Shown: in pieces, positions 61,461-64,000 of the stretch | How positions within the stretch are numbered: position 1 is the stretch's first letter | Layout: each line of letters opens with the position of its first letter | NCBI RefSeq assembly: GCF_001613245.1 | Contig: NZ_BDBZ01000015.1 | Span: forward strand, 1-64,000 | DNA length: 64,000 bases | Direction of reading: 5' to 3' | DNA from: Nocardia speluncae NBRC 108251 | Lineage (GTDB): Bacteria > Actinomycetota > Actinomycetes > Mycobacteriales > Mycobacteriaceae | Program-made: the position numbers and the translations under genes | The notes under the pieces: model-generated | What the model saw: only the letters and a program-made list of their open reading frames with translations | Told to the model about the DNA's origin: nothing | Databases searched by the model: none

Positions 61461-62978
61461 GTGCCGAACGCTGCCCAGACTGAAACGACCGATGTAGTCC
61501 TCATCGGTGCCGGCATCATGAGTGCCACGCTCGGCGCGCTGCTGCGCCAGCTGCAGCCGGACTGGTCGATCACCGTGTTCGAACGGCTGGATGCCGCCGC
61601 GGCCGAGAGCAGCGACCCGTGGAACAACGCCGGTACCGGGCATTCCGCGCTGTGCGAACTGAATTACAGCCCGCAGAAACCGGACGGCTCGGTCGATATC
61701 GGCAAGGCAGTCGATATCAACGAGCGGTTCCAGGTCTCGCGGCAGTTCTGGGCTTACGCGGTCGAGAACGGGATCCTCGGCGATCCGTCCCGGTTCATCA
61801 ACCCCATCCCGCACGTGAGTTTCGTCCACGGCGCCGCCGATGTCGAATACCTGCGCAAACGTTACGAGGCGCTGTCTCGGCATCCGCTGTTCGCGGGGAT
61901 GGAGTACATCGACAGTCCCGACGAGTTCGCCCGCCGCCTGCCGCTGATGGCCCGGGGACGCGATTTCTCCGATCCGATCGCCCTCAACTGGACCGACGGC
62001 GGCACCGATATCAACTTCGGTTCGCTGACCAAGGAGCTGTTGGCTCATATCGGGGCCACCGGTGGGGAGATCGCGTTCGGTAACGAGGTCCGGAATCTGA
62101 GCAAGCAGCGCGACGGCAGCTGGAAGGTGACGGTGCGCAATACCCGTACCGGTCGCCGCCGCACCCTGGTCAGCAAGTTCGTTTTCGTCGGCGCCGGTGG
62201 CGGTGCGTTGCCCCTCCTGCAGAAATCGGGGATCAAGGAAATCGGCGGGTTCGCCGGATTCCCGGTGTCGGGCCAGTTCTTGCGCTGTACCAATCCCGAA
62301 CTGGTCGGGAAACACGAGGCCAAGGTGTACGGCAAGGCCGCCGTCGGCGCACCGCCGATGTCGGTTCCACACCTGGACACGCGGATCATCAACGGCAAAC
62401 TCGGCCTGCTGTTCGGTCCGTACGCCGGTTGGACCCCGAAATTCCTCAAGGACGGTAGCAACGCCGACCTGTTCAAATCGATCAAACCGGGCAACCTGGC
62501 CCCGATGCTGGGCGTCGGTGTCACCGAGCTGGGCCTGGTGAAATACCTGGTCACCGAGCTGATGAAATCGCAGGCCGGCCGGGTGTACACGATGGAGGAG
62601 TTCATCCCGCGCGCCGAGGGCCGCGATTGGGAACTCATCACCGCCGGGCAACGGGTGCAGACCATCCGGCGTAAGGGCGCCGGCGGTGTGCTCGAACTCG
62701 GGACCGCCGTGATCACCGCGCAGGACGGTTCCATCGCGGGCCTGCTGGGCGCCTCGCCGGGTGCCTCGACCTGTGTGACCGCGATGCTCGACGTGCTCGA
62801 GCGGTGTTTCCCGACCGAGTACGCGTCCTGGACGCCCAAGCTGAAGGAAATGGTTCCCTCGCTCGGCATCAAGCTCTCGGAGAATCAGGCGCTGTTCGGC
62901 GAGGTCTGGGACTGGACCGGTAAGGCCCTGCAACTCACCGGAAGCGGAGCGCACGCGGTGCTGCCTGCCGGAGCCTGA
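61461..62978 (+). CDS. mqo: Malate:quinone oxidoreductase
   Basis: A GTG at 61461 (AAGGAAG at 61444-61450) gives 505 aa. The FAD-binding start is [20 protein letters not shown]. Family segments [27 protein letters not shown] and [20 protein letters not shown] are intact. This peripheral membrane enzyme oxidises malate to oxaloacetate and reduces menaquinone, replacing or supplementing soluble malate dehydrogenase. The neighbouring GNAT and magnesium-chelatase-like genes match the Rv2852c-Rv2850c order. Confidence 0.96.
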   Translation: MPNAAQTETTDVVLIGAGIMSATLGALLRQLQPDWSITVFERLDAAAAESSDPWNNAGTGHSALCELNYSPQKPDGSVDIGKAVDINERFQVSRQFWAYAVENGILGDPSRFINPIPHVSFVHGAADVEYLRKRYEALSRHPLFAGMEYIDSPDEFARRLPLMARGRDFSDPIALNWTDGGTDINFGSLTKELLAHIGATGGEIAFGNEVRNLSKQRDGSWKVTVRNTRTGRRRTLVSKFVFVGAGGGALPLLQKSGIKEIGGFAGFPVSGQFLRCTNPELVGKHEAKVYGKAAVGAPPMSVPHLDTRIINGKLGLLFGPYAGWTPKFLKDGSNADLFKSIKPGNLAPMLGVGVTELGLVKYLVTELMKSQAGRVYTMEEFIPRAEGRDWELITAGQRVQTIRRKGAGGVLELGTAVITAQDGSIAGLLGASPGASTCVTAMLDVLERCFPTEYASWTPKLKEMVPSLGIKLSENQALFGEVWDWTGKALQLTGSGAHAVLPAGA

Positions 62979-63110
62979 CCGGGTCCACACGGGTGTTCGC
63001 CGGCCTGCGGGACCCGATCCTGTGGGCCGTTCGCGGTGAGCTGGGTGCCGGATTCGTCCGGCAGGAGACATTCGCGTGCATCTCGCGCCGAGGTGTGATA
63101 GCAAGGCGCG

Positions 63111-63560
63111 ATGATGTCTACGGTTGCACTCCGACGGTCCTGGGCGCTGGATCTCGATACCGCCACCCTCTACGAGCTGCTGAAGCTTCGTGTCGAAGTG
63201 TTCGTCGTCGAGCAGAAATGCGCGTACCCGGAACTGGACGGTCAGGATCTGCTGCGGGAGACCCGGCATCTGTGGCTGGACGACGAGGGCGAGGTCATCG
63301 CGACCCTGAGGTTGCTCGAGGAGCACGACGACGGAGTGAAATCCTTCCGGATCGGACGTCTGTGCACGGCCGTGGAAGCTCGCGGGCACGGGTACACCAC
63401 CCGGTTGCTGCAGGCCGCGCTCGCCGAGACCGGTCCGCATACGGTCCGGTTGAACGCGCAGACCTACCTGATCGACCTGTACACCAAGCACGGTTTCGAG
63501 GTCGCGGGTGAGGAGTTCATCGAGGACGGTGTGGCGCACGTACCGATGCGCCGAGGGTAG
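63111..63560 (+). CDS. ElaA-like GNAT acetyltransferase
   Basis: This 149-aa protein has the ElaA start (TLYELLKLRVEVFVVEQKCA) and the acetyl-CoA segment IGRLCTAVEARGHGYTTRLL, ending in a strand and helix (LIDLYTKHGFEVAGEEF). The substrate is unknown. It lies between mqo and the chelatase-like gene, as Rv2851c does in M. tuberculosis. Confidence 0.92.
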   Translation: MMSTVALRRSWALDLDTATLYELLKLRVEVFVVEQKCAYPELDGQDLLRETRHLWLDDEGEVIATLRLLEEHDDGVKSFRIGRLCTAVEARGHGYTTRLLQAALAETGPHTVRLNAQTYLIDLYTKHGFEVAGEEFIEDGVAHVPMRRG

Positions 63561-63636
63561 CGCCGGCCCGTCGACGCTCGCGGAGTCCGAGCAGGGGAGG
63601 CCGGGTGCGTTATCCGGCACGATTTAGAGTGGGGCC

Positions 63637-64000
63637 GTGTCCTCTATCGAAATCGCCCGGCCCGCACCTCGCACTCTGCCAACTGCCGCGGGGGAGGGTG
63701 AGGCCGGATTCCCGTTCTCGGCGGTGATCGGTCAGGAACAGTTGCAGCTCGCGCTGATCTTGTGCGCGGTGCACCCGGGCATCGGCGGTGTGCTGGTGCG
63801 CGGCGAGAAAGGGACCGCGAAATCGACGGCGGTGCGGGCGCTGGCACGGCTGCTGCCACCGGTGGTGGACGAATCGGGGGCACGCCCCGCGCGGCTGGTG
63901 GAACTTCCGGTGGGCGCGACCGAGGACCGAGTGGTCGGATCGCTCGATCTGGAGCGGGTGCTACGCGACGGCGAACAGGCGTTCCGGCCCGGTCTGCTGG
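63637..64000 (+). CDS. Magnesium-chelatase-like AAA+ protein, N-terminal part (cut by window end)
   Basis: A GTG at 63637 lies six bases after TAGAGT (63625-63630), pointing to a leaderless transcript. The frame runs open to the last base (121 codons). It contains [20 protein letters not shown] and the Walker A motif [20 protein letters not shown], followed by [20 protein letters not shown], as in ChlI/BchD-type subunits. In M. tuberculosis the equivalent is Rv2850c, a fused chelatase-like protein often linked to cobalamin or VWA functions. The C-terminal domains are outside the window. Confidence 0.92.
   Translation, partial: MSSIEIARPAPRTLPTAAGEGEAGFPFSAVIGQEQLQLALILCAVHPGIGGVLVRGEKGTAKSTAVRALARLLPPVVDESGARPARLVELPVGATEDRVVGSLDLERVLRDGEQAFRPGLL

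Noticed and set aside
61332..63620. 762-codon minus-strand frame
   Set aside because: It is antisense to mqo and the ElaA-like GNAT gene and has no recognisable domain.

Overview
The window is high-GC DNA from a mycolic-acid actinobacterium, most likely Nocardia or a close relative. The evidence is the gene order: ffh, then rpsP-khpA-rimM-trmD, rplS-lepB-rnhB-DUF2469-yraN-comM-dprA-xerC, an M23 peptidase, rpsB-tsf-pyrH-frr-cdsA-rlmN, rip1-dxr-ispG, a GNAT, a penicillin-binding lipoprotein, map, mqo, an ElaA-like GNAT and a magnesium-chelatase-like gene. This is essentially the order of the Mycobacterium tuberculosis Rv2916c to Rv2850c segment read in reverse. Mycobacterium-type details are also present: leaderless start codons, Ala/Lys/Glu tails on ribosomal proteins and a VWA surface protein. 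Two conserved neighbours are separated by non-syntenic cargo: ffh and rpsP by an integrated element, and trmD and rplS by a Fic protein, a GAF-LuxR regulator, an acyl-CoA synthetase, Tex and a membrane protein.

Positions 379 to about 12,000 hold an integrated mobile element lying directly against the ffh stop codon. It carries a large serine integrase, a lipoprotein, two divergent regulatory switches (one XRE repressor, one HTH protein with palindromic operators), a run of short overlapping genes, a RepA-like RecA-fold ATPase, a winged-helix-like gene, several unknown proteins and a small membrane protein. I can recognise no terminase, capsid, tail, lysis or conjugation gene. A satellite, a plasmid-like prophage or a decayed element are all possible. 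Its most unusual property is structural: between about 7,975 and 8,600 the + strand is an almost uninterrupted chain of short near-perfect hairpins. They run through a non-coding segment that holds a three-hairpin module in two copies, and then continue inside coding sequence.

Positions 12,300 to 33,900 hold the VWA protein, the rpsP operon, the trmD-rplS cargo, then secretion (lepB), RNase HII, DNA uptake/processing (comM, dprA), XerC, twin DUF202 membrane proteins and an M23 peptidase. Positions 33,863 to 35,315 have no convincing gene.

Positions 35,300 to 64,000 hold translation and phospholipid genes (rpsB, tsf, pyrH, frr, cdsA, rlmN), L-2-hydroxyglutarate oxidase, the site-2 protease and MEP-pathway genes (rip1, dxr, ispG), a PBP lipoprotein, a nitrobindin-like protein, a regulator/permease/ImmA-like cluster, DUF4254 and GntR genes, map-cobQ, two alpha/beta hydrolase-like proteins, mqo and the start of a magnesium-chelatase-like gene cut by the window end.
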